A stretch of DNA of 27,987 nt, taken from the NCBI GenBank assembly GCA_900541345.1, contig UQJE01000027.1, positions 1 through 27,987 on the forward strand, read 5' to 3'. The number at the start of each line of letters is the position of its first letter. Within the stretch, counting starts at the first letter, position 1. This document shows positions 7,811 to 15,486 of the stretch, in pieces. The notes beneath the pieces were generated by a model that saw only the letters and a list, made by a program, of their open reading frames with translations, did no database searches and was not told the DNA's origin. The translations under genes were made by a program, and so were the position numbers. The DNA comes from an uncultured Blautia sp. (GTDB lineage Bacteria > Bacillota > Clostridia > Lachnospirales > Lachnospiraceae).

Positions 7811-8194
7811 ATGGAGATTCGTGAATCTGCTGAGGATTACCTGGAAGCGATTTTAAGGCTGTCCAGGCAGGGTGAAGGCGTTCGTTCTATAGATGTGGCG
7901 ACGATGCTGGGAGTTTCCAAACCAAGTGTCAGTCATGCAATGAAGCTTCTTCGAGAGGACGGATATATTGCAATGGACCGTTATGGAACGATTACGCTTC
8001 TTGATAAAGGGGCGGAAATTGCAAATAATATATATGAACGTCACAGAGTATTGTCACAGATGCTGGAAAGTATCGGAGTGAGCAAAGAGACAGCGCTGGC
8101 AGATGCGTGTAAAATGGAGCATGACATCAGTCAGGAAACATTTGAGAAAATCAAGGAGTATTTTCTTAAAAATATGAAGGAAGAAACAGAGTAA
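7811..8194 (+). CDS. DtxR/MntR family metal-dependent regulator
   Basis: This is a 127-residue regulator consisting of an N-terminal winged helix (SAEDYLEAILRL, then VSKPSVSHAMKLLREDGYI as the recognition region) and the metal-binding dimerisation domain; the SH3-like third domain of DtxR is absent, as in MntR. Probable metal ligands are the Asp of AEDY, Glu three residues on, the His of ERHR, and Cys-x-x-Glu-His in CKMEH, where Cys matches DtxR rather than the Glu of MntR. I chose the ATG at 7811 with GGGAGG upstream; a longer reading from TTG at 7772 has no support. It probably senses Fe(II) or Mn(II) and is cotranscribed with the PLD-like gene. Confidence 0.9.
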   Translation: MEIRESAEDYLEAILRLSRQGEGVRSIDVATMLGVSKPSVSHAMKLLREDGYIAMDRYGTITLLDKGAEIANNIYERHRVLSQMLESIGVSKETALADACKMEHDISQETFEKIKEYFLKNMKEETE

Positions 8195-8202
8195 AAAATT
8201 TT

Positions 8203-8247
8203 AAAGGGGGACTGCCGGTTTATGATTTACCGGACAGTCCCCTTTTT
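8203..8247. terminator. Bidirectional terminator between dtxR-like gene and purine permease
   Basis: A GC-rich stem (GGGGACTGCCGG with CCGGACAGTCCCC, one bulged A) is flanked by AAA and TTTTT, with A/T runs on both sides, so it can stop both converging transcripts. A second AT-rich inverted repeat AAATACAT/ATGTATTT follows at 8248-8269. Confidence 0.85.
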
Positions 8248-8279
8248 AAATACATTTAAATATGTATTTGGATATGGAA

Positions 8280-9656
8280 TTAGATGAGTATGTACTTCAG
8301 TACAAACAGAACGGCAAGTACATACATCAGGATACTGATCTTCTTTTCTTTTGCCTTTCCTGTTACCAGGTTGATTACTACATAAGAGATAACTCCAAGG
8401 GAGATACCTTCGGAAATGCTGTACAAGAACGGCATTGCAATAATTGCGATAAATGCCGGAATAGCTTCTGTCATATCGTTAAAGTCGATTTTTGTAACAG
8501 AAGTCAGCATTAAAAATCCTACGATAATCAGAGCCGGCGCAGTTGCAAAGGACGGAATAGCCAGGAAAATCGGAGACAGGAACAGAGAAAGTCCGAAAAG
8601 GATTGCTGCAACAATGGCAGTCAGTCCTGTACGTCCGCCTTCTGCTACACCGGAAGCACTTTCTACAAAGGTTGTAACTGTAGAAGTACCGCATACAGCA
8701 CCTACAGAAGTACCAACAGCATCGGAGAGAAGGGCGCCTTTGATCTTCGGGAGACGTCCGTCTTTATCAAGCATATCTGCTTTGGAAGCAACTCCGATTA
8801 AAGTTCCCAGAGTATCGAACATATCTACAAAAAGAAATGCAAACATGATTACTACAAAGTCAAGTGAGAACACAATGGAAAAATCCATCTTCATAAAGGT
8901 AGGAGCCATGCTTGGAACGGAAATTCCGTTTGAAAAATCAGGAAGGAGACTGAAAAATCCTGCTTCCGGATTGGGTACATAAATTCCTGTAAACTGGCAG
9001 ACGATGCCAAGTCCCCATGTGATCAGGATACCCCAGAGGATACCGCCTTTTACATTTTTTACAAGAAGAACTGCTGTGATAAGGATACCAATAAGTGCCA
9101 GAAGAACCGTAATTCCTACAGAATTGAAGGTTCCTTCTGCAATAGAGCCCTTGAAGGAAAATACACTTACAAGAGTGGAATCATTATTTACAACAATTTT
9201 TGCATTCTGAAGGCCGATAAAAGCGATAAAAAGACCGATACCTACAGAAACTGCATGTTTCAGGTTCATTGGAATGGAATTAAAAATCGCTTCACGTACA
9301 TTTGTAAGAGAAAGCAGAATAAAAATAAGACCTTCTACAAATACGGCTGCCAGTGCCTGCTGCCAGGAATATCCCATGCCCAGGACAACTGTGTATGCAA
9401 AGTAAGCGTTTAAGCCCATACCAGGCGCAAGAACAAACGGATAGTTTGATAAAAGCGCCATAAGACAGGTGGCAATAAAGGAAGCAAGGGCGGTTGCTGT
9501 AAAGACAGCTCCTCGGTCCATACCAGAGGCTTCCAGAATATTAGGGTTTACTGCCAGAATGTACGCCATGGTCATAAAGGTTGTAATACCTGCCATGATT
9601 TCTGTTTTCACGTCAGTGTGATTCTCTTTCAGATGAAATAATTTGTCAAGATTCAT
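8280..9656 (-). CDS. NCS2/AzgA-type purine permease (guanine/hypoxanthine)
   Basis: This 458-residue multi-span membrane protein is of the AzgA branch. Family landmarks are the N-terminal TEIMAGITTFMTMAYILAVN, the repeat segment APGMGLNAYFAYTVV, and FVDMFDTLGTLIGVASKA. Members import guanine, hypoxanthine or adenine with protons or cations. The ATG is preceded by GGGGGAAAG. It lies 35 bases after guanine deaminase in the same direction, so the two are very probably one operon behind the purine riboswitch at 11074-11138, with the permease supplying the deaminase substrate. The intergenic gap holds a 7-bp hairpin (9675-9694). Confidence 0.94.
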   Translation of the reverse strand: MNLDKLFHLKENHTDVKTEIMAGITTFMTMAYILAVNPNILEASGMDRGAVFTATALASFIATCLMALLSNYPFVLAPGMGLNAYFAYTVVLGMGYSWQQALAAVFVEGLIFILLSLTNVREAIFNSIPMNLKHAVSVGIGLFIAFIGLQNAKIVVNNDSTLVSVFSFKGSIAEGTFNSVGITVLLALIGILITAVLLVKNVKGGILWGILITWGLGIVCQFTGIYVPNPEAGFFSLLPDFSNGISVPSMAPTFMKMDFSIVFSLDFVVIMFAFLFVDMFDTLGTLIGVASKADMLDKDGRLPKIKGALLSDAVGTSVGAVCGTSTVTTFVESASGVAEGGRTGLTAIVAAILFGLSLFLSPIFLAIPSFATAPALIIVGFLMLTSVTKIDFNDMTEAIPAFIAIIAMPFLYSISEGISLGVISYVVINLVTGKAKEKKISILMYVLAVLFVLKYILI

Positions 9657-9674
9657 ATTTCTTTCCCCCTTTTA

Positions 9675-9694
9675 TAGCGTATGTCGGTACGCTA
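9675..9694 (-). other. Intergenic hairpin between guanine deaminase and permease genes
   Basis: TAGCGTA and TACGCTA form a 7-bp stem around a 6-base loop; the guaD stop codon is inside it. It lacks a proper U-run, so it is more likely an mRNA processing or stability element than a full terminator. Confidence 0.45.
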
Positions 9695-10972
9695 AAATAA
9701 TTCGACTCCGGATACATATTTTCCCTGAATATGCCGGTCGTCAGAAAGATAAATAAGCCGCTCAAGGCGCTGCTTTGGTGTGAGAGGCTGTGGATGCAGC
9801 AGTGCAGAGTCGTCCATAATCACTGCGTCAAACTCATATCCTGGAGCGAAGCTTCCCACTTTTCCGAAGAAAGAGCCGCCTCCTTTTGTTGCCATATAGA
9901 AGACTTCTTCTACAGTAAGCGCTTTCAGAGAATCATCTACAAGTCTCCAACGAAGTTTGGAGGTCTGAATGGCGTCAGACATGGCACGGAAAATAGAAAG
10001 CGAAGTTCCGCCTGCAATATCACTTCCCAGTCCTATGTGAAGTCCCTCCTCCAGGTAACGCCGTATAGGAGCAATTCCTGAGGATAAGTTGGAATTGGAC
10101 TGAGAACAGTGGGCGATGTAAACACCGCGCTCTTTCATAAGGGCAATTTCATCGTCCGGGCAGTGTACGCAGTGTGCCATAATTGTGGGACAGTCCTCCC
10201 CTCCGAAAAGCCCGAATTTGTCGTAGGCTTCTCCATAAAAGGAAGTGTCGGGACAGAGCTCTTTTACCCATGCGATTTCACCCAGGTTTTCAGACAGGTG
10301 AGACTGTACCGGGAGGTGGAATCTGCGCTGTATTTCTCCCAGCTCTTTCATAAGATCATCAGAACAGGAAGGAGTAAAACGCGGGGTCAGGATTGGTTTA
10401 ATATTGGGATAAAGACTTAAAGTTTCTTCAATCCATTTCAAGGTGGCATCTGCAGAAGATTTTGCGCTTTCTTCCTGAAGAGAGGGCGCTCCGTTTCTGT
10501 CCATATTTACTTTGCCAACCAGTGCCTTGATTCCTGTATCGTTTAAGAGCTTCATAAGATGCTCTGTTGCAGGAACGTGCAGGGTAGCAAAAATGGAGGC
10601 TCTTGTTGTGGCGCTTTTCCTTAAAGCATCTGCAAAAATTGAATAGGCTTTGTCTGCATACTCCAGATCTGCATATTTGGATTCTTCAGGAAATGCCAGG
10701 GTGTCCAGCCATTCCAGAAGCTCAAGATCCATTCCAATGCTTCGGAAGCTGTACTGTGGTGCGTGAAGATGTAAGTCCGTCAAACCGGGAATGATAATGC
10801 TGTCTCCTGTGTTACGGCAGGGAATTCCTGCAAATTTTTCCGGAAGTGTTGGAAAAACACCGGCACATACACCGTTTTCGCAAACAAGGTAGGAATTTTC
10901 ATGGATGGAAAGCTGCGTGGGACTTTCACTCCAGATAATTGTACCTTTTAATGCGAAATTTTTCTGTGTCAT
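9692..10972 (-). CDS. guaD: Guanine deaminase
   Basis: This amidohydrolase converts guanine to xanthine and ammonia in the cytoplasm. Zinc-ligand motifs are in the family order: PGLTDLHLHAPQY with the HxH pair, QSHLSEN, HCVHCPDDE, and GSDIAGG with the metal Asp. Length (426 residues) fits the family. I chose the ATG at 10972 (MTQKNFALKG) because GAAGG lies eight bases before it; GTG at 10981 and ATG at 10978 overlap that site. The gene is first in an operon with a purine permease. It is transcribed from a consensus promoter through a long leader holding a purine riboswitch variant and terminator, which implies control by a purine. Confidence 0.93.
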   Translation of the reverse strand: MTQKNFALKGTIIWSESPTQLSIHENSYLVCENGVCAGVFPTLPEKFAGIPCRNTGDSIIIPGLTDLHLHAPQYSFRSIGMDLELLEWLDTLAFPEESKYADLEYADKAYSIFADALRKSATTRASIFATLHVPATEHLMKLLNDTGIKALVGKVNMDRNGAPSLQEESAKSSADATLKWIEETLSLYPNIKPILTPRFTPSCSDDLMKELGEIQRRFHLPVQSHLSENLGEIAWVKELCPDTSFYGEAYDKFGLFGGEDCPTIMAHCVHCPDDEIALMKERGVYIAHCSQSNSNLSSGIAPIRRYLEEGLHIGLGSDIAGGTSLSIFRAMSDAIQTSKLRWRLVDDSLKALTVEEVFYMATKGGGSFFGKVGSFAPGYEFDAVIMDDSALLHPQPLTPKQRLERLIYLSDDRHIQGKYVSGVELF

Positions 10973-11024
10973 ATACATCACCTTCTTTCTTGTGTCGGCA
11001 GCAGTTATTTCATGTCAGACCGTC

Positions 11025-11100
11025 AAAAAAACTACCGAGCATATGTCGCCTGTTTTTTTCCGTCCACGAAAAAAACTTATAGGCAACTATTACGGTAGTT
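11025..11100 (-). terminator. Riboswitch expression platform (terminator hairpin)
   Basis: On the minus strand AACTACCG (11100-11093) pairs with CGGTAGTT (11037-11030). Inner helices are TTGCCT with AGGCGA (11086-11081 / 11051-11046) and a U7 with A7 helix capped near 11066-11063. Seven U (11031-11025) follow. The 5' arm is the aptamer's P3 strand and the inner arm is its J3/1 and P3 3' strand, so aptamer and terminator exclude each other. Confidence 0.75.
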
Positions 11101-11138
11101 GGTAGAGACGTCCAACCGATTATGGACTTATATAAGTT
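11074..11138 (-). promoter_or_regulatory. Purine riboswitch aptamer variant upstream of guaD
   Basis: On the minus strand P1 is AACTTATA with TATAAGTT (perfect 8 bp). J1/2 is TAA. P2 is GTCCA/TGGAC with a loop containing CGG. J2/3 is GTCTCTACC, close to the canonical GTTTCTACC. P3 is CAACTA/TAGTTG with loop CCGTAA, whose CC can pair with the GG of L2. J3/1 is C-C-T. Using xpt numbering, U22, U47, U51 and the specificity base C74 are kept, indicating a guanine-type pocket. Differences are A73 to C, U48 to C, a six-base L3 and a shortened P2. It lies about 100-165 bases before guaD. Confidence 0.85.
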
Positions 11139-11170
11139 GCTGCATTCTGCGATATATCTTTTACATAAAT

Positions 11171-11199
11171 ATTATAGAAGATAATGATTTTTCTGTCAA
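11171..11199 (-). promoter_or_regulatory. SigA promoter of the guaD-permease operon
   Basis: On the minus strand TTGACA (11199-11194) and TATAAT (11176-11171) are perfect and 17 bases apart. Transcription should start about 25 bases before the riboswitch aptamer. Confidence 0.88.
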
Positions 11200-11292
11200 T
11201 TATTTTGTGAAAAAAAGAAAATATCGAAAATGTCAAAAAAAGAAAAGTAAAATTGTTAAAAATATACAATGATGGAAAAAGACAAAAAAAGT

Positions 11293-11321
11293 TTGATAAA
11301 ATAACAAAAATATTGTATACT
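11293..11321 (+). promoter_or_regulatory. Promoter of the NAT-type permease gene
   Basis: TTGATA (11293-11298), a 17-base spacer and TATACT (11316-11321) lie 38 bases before the start codon. It diverges from the guaD promoter. I see no riboswitch in this short plus-strand leader. Confidence 0.75.
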
Positions 11322-11359
11322 TTATTATACTTATTATAGAAAAACAGGAGGTGTTTTTT

Positions 11360-12694
11360 ATGAGAAACAGTGACAATGTAAGTATGAGCAATATTTATCG
11401 TCTTGACGGAAGAGTTCCTATTGGAAGGGCCGTTCCATTTGGACTGCAGCACGTTCTTGCGATGTTTGTAGCCAATCTTACACCAATCACAATTATCGGA
11501 GCGGCAGCCGGATTGGAAAGCGGACAGATTGCAGTGCTGCTTCAGAATGCCATGTTCGTTGCCGGTATTGCTACGCTGATACAGCTGTATCCAGTGTGGA
11601 AGATAGGGTCCAGACTGCCTATTGTAATGGGCGTAAGCTTTACCTTTGTTACTATTTTAAGTTATGTAGGCTCTACATACGGGTATGAGACGATGGTAGG
11701 CGCGGTACTGGTAGGCGGCCTGGTAGAGGGAACTCTGGGACTTCTTGCAAAATACTGGAGAAAAATTATTACTCCGGTAGTAGCGGCATCCGTTGTAACA
11801 GCTATCGGATATTCTCTGTTTACTGTGGGAGCAAGATCGTTTGGCGGAGGATATACAGAAGAGTTCGGATCTGCAAAAAACCTGATTCTTGGAACGATTA
11901 CTCTTGTGACATGTATTTTATTTAATATTCTGGCAAAAGGATACTGGAAGCAGTTATCTGTGCTTGCAGGTCTGGTTGTGGGATACATAGTTGCCATTTT
12001 TATGGGAATGGTAGATTTTTCGGGAATTATGTCAGGCGGTATCATTTCCCTGCCTCATTTTCTTCCGTTTAAGCCGGAATTTAATGTTGGAGCCATTGTT
12101 TCTGTAGTAATAATATTCCTTGTTTCGGCAGCAGAGACAATTGGAGATACTACGGCTATGGTATCAGGCGGTCTGAATCGGGAAATTACGACAAAAGAAA
12201 TTTCCGGTTCTCTTGCATGTGATGGATATGCAAGTACCGTATCCTCCCTTTTCGGATGTCCTCCGGTAACCTCCTTCAGTCAGAATGTAGGTCTGATCAA
12301 TATGACAAAGGTTGTGAACCGTTTTACAATTATGACAGGAGCTGTATGCATGATTCTTGCAGGACTTCTTCCTCCAATCGGAAACTTTTTTGCAAGTCTT
12401 CCGGACGCTGTTTTAGGTGGATGTACCATCATGATGTTCGGTACAATTCTTGTGAGCGGTATTCAGATGGTTGCAAAAGCTGGATTTTCTCAGAGAAATA
12501 TTACAATCGTAGCACTTTCTCTGGCTGTAGGAATCGGCTTTACAAGTGCGAGCGAGATGGATATATGGAGAATTTTTCCACAGGTGGTAAAAGATGTATT
12601 TTCAGCTAACTGTGTTGCAGTTGTGTTTGTAGTGTCCATTATTTTAAGTCTTGTGCTTCCGAAAGACATGGATATTAAAAAAATAGACGACTAA
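11360..12694 (+). CDS. NCS2/NAT-type xanthine or uracil permease
   Basis: This 444-residue polytopic permease is from the NAT (nucleobase-ascorbate transporter) branch, distinct from the AzgA branch seen nearby. The TM1 pair QH is in GLQHVLAMF, the acidic motif in AAETIGDTTAM, and the NAT signature in QNVGLINMTK. Homologs move xanthine, uric acid or uracil with protons. I chose ATG at 11360 with AGGAGG eight bases upstream; a GTG at 11351 overlaps that site. It is divergent from guanine deaminase, whose product is xanthine, which favours xanthine as substrate. Direction of transport and exact substrate are inference. Confidence 0.9.
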   Translation: MRNSDNVSMSNIYRLDGRVPIGRAVPFGLQHVLAMFVANLTPITIIGAAAGLESGQIAVLLQNAMFVAGIATLIQLYPVWKIGSRLPIVMGVSFTFVTILSYVGSTYGYETMVGAVLVGGLVEGTLGLLAKYWRKIITPVVAASVVTAIGYSLFTVGARSFGGGYTEEFGSAKNLILGTITLVTCILFNILAKGYWKQLSVLAGLVVGYIVAIFMGMVDFSGIMSGGIISLPHFLPFKPEFNVGAIVSVVIIFLVSAAETIGDTTAMVSGGLNREITTKEISGSLACDGYASTVSSLFGCPPVTSFSQNVGLINMTKVVNRFTIMTGAVCMILAGLLPPIGNFFASLPDAVLGGCTIMMFGTILVSGIQMVAKAGFSQRNITIVALSLAVGIGFTSASEMDIWRIFPQVVKDVFSANCVAVVFVVSIILSLVLPKDMDIKKIDD

Positions 12695-12735
12695 ATTTTG
12701 AGACTTGTATATATGGAAATTAATGGAGGAAATCT

Positions 12736-13893
12736 GTGGAAATTAAAATTAGTAAAGATACAATGAAAAAGGCGATCTGTTTAATCGGGTTTGCAGTGCT
12801 TCTTTATGTGGGGGTTCGCAATATGGACGTAGTACTGCAATATCTGGGGCTTTTATGGCAGCTTATGTTTCCTTTTATATTGGGTTGTGCTATTGCCTTT
12901 GTTTTGAATGTTCCTATGAAATTCATGGAGAAGCATCTGTTTGAGAAGGCACGGAGAAAAGGAAACAAAGCGGCTATTAAACTGGGGCGTCCTATCAGTC
13001 TCCTGTTATCGCTTCTGTTTGTAGTATGCATTGTACTGATTGTAGCTCTCGTGGTGGTTCCGGAGCTTGGAGCTACTTTTGTAAGTGTGGCAAAACAGAT
13101 AGAGAAAAGTATTCCGATGTTTCAGGAGTGGCTGTATCATACCCTCAGTCAGGATTCGCCGATTGTGGAGTGGGCAAATTCTATAGATTTTCAACCGGAA
13201 AAGATGTTGGATTCTTTTATCAATGTTCTGCAAAACGGTGTGAATAATATTTTAACTTCTGCTATTACGGTGACAACGGGCATTGTAAGTACAGCAGTAA
13301 ACGTAGGTATCGGTTTTATCTTTGCCTGCTATATTCTGCTTCAGAAGGAACATCTTATGCTGCAGATAAAAAAGGCTTTATACGCGCTGTTCTCACAGAA
13401 AACAGTAAATTATGTCCTTCATGTCTGCACTCTGGCAAACCGGATTTTTGCAAGTTTTATTGCAGGACAGTGTATAGAAGCTGTAATCCTTGGAAGCATG
13501 TTTTTTGTAGTTATGACTGTGTTCAAGTTCCCGTACGCCATGCTTGTGGGTGTGTTGATTGCCTTTACAGCGTTGATTCCTGTTTTTGGAGGCTTTATCG
13601 GCTGCTGGGTAGGATTTTTCCTGATTTTTATGGTAAATCCTATACAGGCATTGGTGTTCCTTGGGATTTTCCTGATTCTTCAGCAGATAGAAGGAAATCT
13701 GATTTATCCTCATGTAGTAGGGAACTCGGTAGGTCTTCCATCCATTTGGGTACTGATGGCAGTTACCGTGGGAGGAAGTCTTATGGGAATTGTGGGAATG
13801 CTTGTATTTATTCCGCTTACCTCTGTGGCGTACGCACTGTTTCGTGAATGGGTATATAAACGGCTCAGAAAAAAGAGGATTCAGGTAATTTAA
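12736..13893 (+). CDS. AI-2E family transporter (PerM/YtvI-like membrane protein)
   Basis: This 385-residue membrane protein has about eight hydrophobic spans and the family layout: N-terminal pair of helices, a soluble stretch (about residues 100-165), and C-terminal spans containing the conserved QQIEGNLIYPHVVG motif. Members include quorum-signal exporters and Na+/H+ antiporters, so the family name does not fix the function. The start is GTG at 12736 with GGAGG six bases upstream. It lies 41 bases after the permease and may be cotranscribed; no separate promoter is obvious. Confidence 0.88.
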   Translation: MEIKISKDTMKKAICLIGFAVLLYVGVRNMDVVLQYLGLLWQLMFPFILGCAIAFVLNVPMKFMEKHLFEKARRKGNKAAIKLGRPISLLLSLLFVVCIVLIVALVVVPELGATFVSVAKQIEKSIPMFQEWLYHTLSQDSPIVEWANSIDFQPEKMLDSFINVLQNGVNNILTSAITVTTGIVSTAVNVGIGFIFACYILLQKEHLMLQIKKALYALFSQKTVNYVLHVCTLANRIFASFIAGQCIEAVILGSMFFVVMTVFKFPYAMLVGVLIAFTALIPVFGGFIGCWVGFFLIFMVNPIQALVFLGIFLILQQIEGNLIYPHVVGNSVGLPSIWVLMAVTVGGSLMGIVGMLVFIPLTSVAYALFREWVYKRLRKKRIQVI

Positions 13894-13898
13894 AAATG

Positions 13899-13941
13899 GT
13901 ATAAAAATGGGACAGCGTTTTTGGCTGTCCCGTTTTTATAC
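13899..13941. terminator. Bidirectional terminator between AI-2E gene and argG
   Basis: GGGACAGC (13909-13916) pairs with GCTGTCCC (13924-13931). The stem extends outward as GTATAAAAA with TTTTTATAC, so each strand has a hairpin followed by U residues. It serves the two converging genes. Confidence 0.88.
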
Positions 13942-13944
13942 TGG

Positions 13945-15171
13945 TTATTTGTTTTCTTTTAAGGCTTCTGCCATTTTCATTGCACGAACTTTCAGAGGAA
14001 GTCCGAAGAGAGTGATGAAACCGTCTGCATCGTGGTGGTCGTAAAGGTCGCCTGTTGTGAAAGAAGCAAGAGACTCACTGTAAAGGCTGTATGGAGAAGT
14101 TGTGCCGGCCTTGATGATGTTGCCTTTATACAGCTTGAATTTTACTTCGCCTGTTACATACTGCTGAGTAGACTCTACAAATGCCTGAATTGCTTCACGA
14201 AGAGGTGTAAACCATTTTCCTTCATATACAATCTGTGCAAACTGGCTGCCCAGTTTTTTCTTCATTTCCATTGTGTCACGGTCAAGAATTAATTCCTCTA
14301 ACTGGTCGTGAGCTTCCATAAGAATAGTTCCGCCAGGTGTCTCGTATACACCGCGGGATTTCATTCCTACTACACGGTTTTCTACAATATCAATAATACC
14401 GATGCCGTTTTCACCGCCAAGCTTATTTAACTCTGTGATAATTTCAGAGACTTTCATAGCCTTGCCGTTTAATGTTTTTGGAATTCCGGCTTCAAAAGTA
14501 ATAGAAACTTCAGTTTCTTTATCAGGCGCTTTCTGAGGAGTCACACCGAGAACGAGAAGATCATCATAATTTGGTTCCTGTGCCGGATCTTCCAGTTCCA
14601 GACCTTCATGGCTGATGTGCCATAAGTTACGGTCACGGCTGTAGCTGTGGCTTGCGTCAAACGGAAGATCAATGCCGTGTTCTTTACAGTATGCAATTTC
14701 ATCTTCACGGGACTGCATAGTCCATACATCTGTCATACGCCACGGTGCGATGATTTTTAAGTCGGGAGCAAGTGCTTTGATTCCAAGTTCGAAACGAATC
14801 TGGTCGTTTCCTTTTCCTGTTGCTCCGTGACAGATAGCAGTGGCACCTTCTTTTCGTGCGATTTCTACAAGTTTTTTTGCAATTCCCGGACGTGCCATAG
14901 AAGTTCCGAGAAGATATTTATGTTCATATACTGCGCCGGCCTGTACGCATGGAACAATGTAATCGTCGCAGAATTCATCGATAATATCTTCGATGTATAA
15001 TTTGGAAGCTCCGGAAAGTTTGGCTCTTTCTTCAAGTCCGTCCAACTCATTTCCCTGTCCGCAGTCAATGCAGCAGCAGATAACTTCATAATCAAAATTT
15101 TCTTTTAACCACGGGATTAATGCTGTGGTATCAAGACCGCCAGAGTACGCTAAAATAACTTTTTCTTTCAT
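13945..15171 (-). CDS. argG: Argininosuccinate synthase
   Basis: This cytoplasmic enzyme joins citrulline and aspartate with ATP to make argininosuccinate. The N terminus carries the PP-loop ATP-binding motif AYSGGLDTT. Further family segments are ICHGATGKGNDQIRFE, SYSRDRNLWHISHEG and GMKSRGVYETPGG. I chose ATG at 15171 (408 residues) with AGGAGG upstream; the longer frame to 15273 adds 34 residues with no homology and no ribosome site. It is divergent from argCJBD with a shared 315-base control region. No argH follows in this window. Confidence 0.96.
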   Translation of the reverse strand: MKEKVILAYSGGLDTTALIPWLKENFDYEVICCCIDCGQGNELDGLEERAKLSGASKLYIEDIIDEFCDDYIVPCVQAGAVYEHKYLLGTSMARPGIAKKLVEIARKEGATAICHGATGKGNDQIRFELGIKALAPDLKIIAPWRMTDVWTMQSREDEIAYCKEHGIDLPFDASHSYSRDRNLWHISHEGLELEDPAQEPNYDDLLVLGVTPQKAPDKETEVSITFEAGIPKTLNGKAMKVSEIITELNKLGGENGIGIIDIVENRVVGMKSRGVYETPGGTILMEAHDQLEELILDRDTMEMKKKLGSQFAQIVYEGKWFTPLREAIQAFVESTQQYVTGEVKFKLYKGNIIKAGTTSPYSLYSESLASFTTGDLYDHHDADGFITLFGLPLKVRAMKMAEALKENK

Positions 15172-15195
15172 AATATATTCCTCCTGGATTTGATT

Positions 15196-15229
15196 AAAAA
15201 TGCCGGGGTCATAAGACCGGGTATTTTTT
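15196..15229 (-). terminator. Possible attenuator hairpin in the argG leader
   Basis: On the minus strand AAAAATACCCGGTC, a TTAT loop and GACCCCGGCATTTTT form a stem with a two-base bulge, ending in five U, between the argG promoter and its ribosome binding site. It resembles an intrinsic terminator. I find no T-box or leader peptide with arginine codons. Confidence 0.4.
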
Positions 15230-15264
15230 AAATGTTCAATGGTTGTTGTCTGTTGACAATGGAT

Positions 15265-15293
15265 AATATACACCTATTTTAATAAATATGCAA
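15265..15293 (-). promoter_or_regulatory. argG promoter
   Basis: On the minus strand TTGCAT (15293-15288), 17 bases, and TATATT (15270-15265). The TTGCATATTTATT sequence at the -35 box resembles half of an ARG box, and a TTGTC/GACAA hairpin (15246-15259) sits at the expected start of the transcript. Confidence 0.7.
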
Positions 15294-15407
15294 TACCTAA
15301 AATGGAAAAAATAAGAAAATTTTTGCATAAAAATTTTATTTATATAAGAATGGATTTTAAAAAAATGCACAAAATGGCATAAATATGAATAAAAAACAAA
15401 AAACAAG

Positions 15408-15436
15408 TTGCATAATATACATTCAAGATGTATAAT
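15408..15436 (+). promoter_or_regulatory. argCJBD promoter with overlapping ARG-box-like site
   Basis: TTGCAT (15408-15413), 17 bases, and TATAAT (15431-15436). The stretch TGCATAATATACATTCA (15409-15425) fits the ArgR-type operator pattern of two A/T-rich inverted halves (TGNAT...ATTCA) and overlaps the -35 region. Similar TGCATAAA and TGAATAAA words recur at about 15324, 15365 and 15385. Arginine repression of both divergent units is inferred. Confidence 0.65.
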
Positions 15437-15486
15437 GACATACACAAAATATTCATGTTTATACAGATATAAGGGAGGCTTGAATT

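Noticed and set aside
8248..8269. AT-only inverted repeat as a separate regulatory site
   Set aside because: It lies between two converging gene ends next to a strong terminator and has no GC stem; most likely part of the termination region.
11322..11359. A second riboswitch before the NAT-type permease
   Set aside because: The leader between promoter and start is only about 30 bases with no conserved aptamer elements.
15172..15273. 34-residue N-terminal extension of ArgG
   Set aside because: It covers the promoter, leader hairpin and ribosome site of argG; the PP-loop starts normally from the ATG at 15171.
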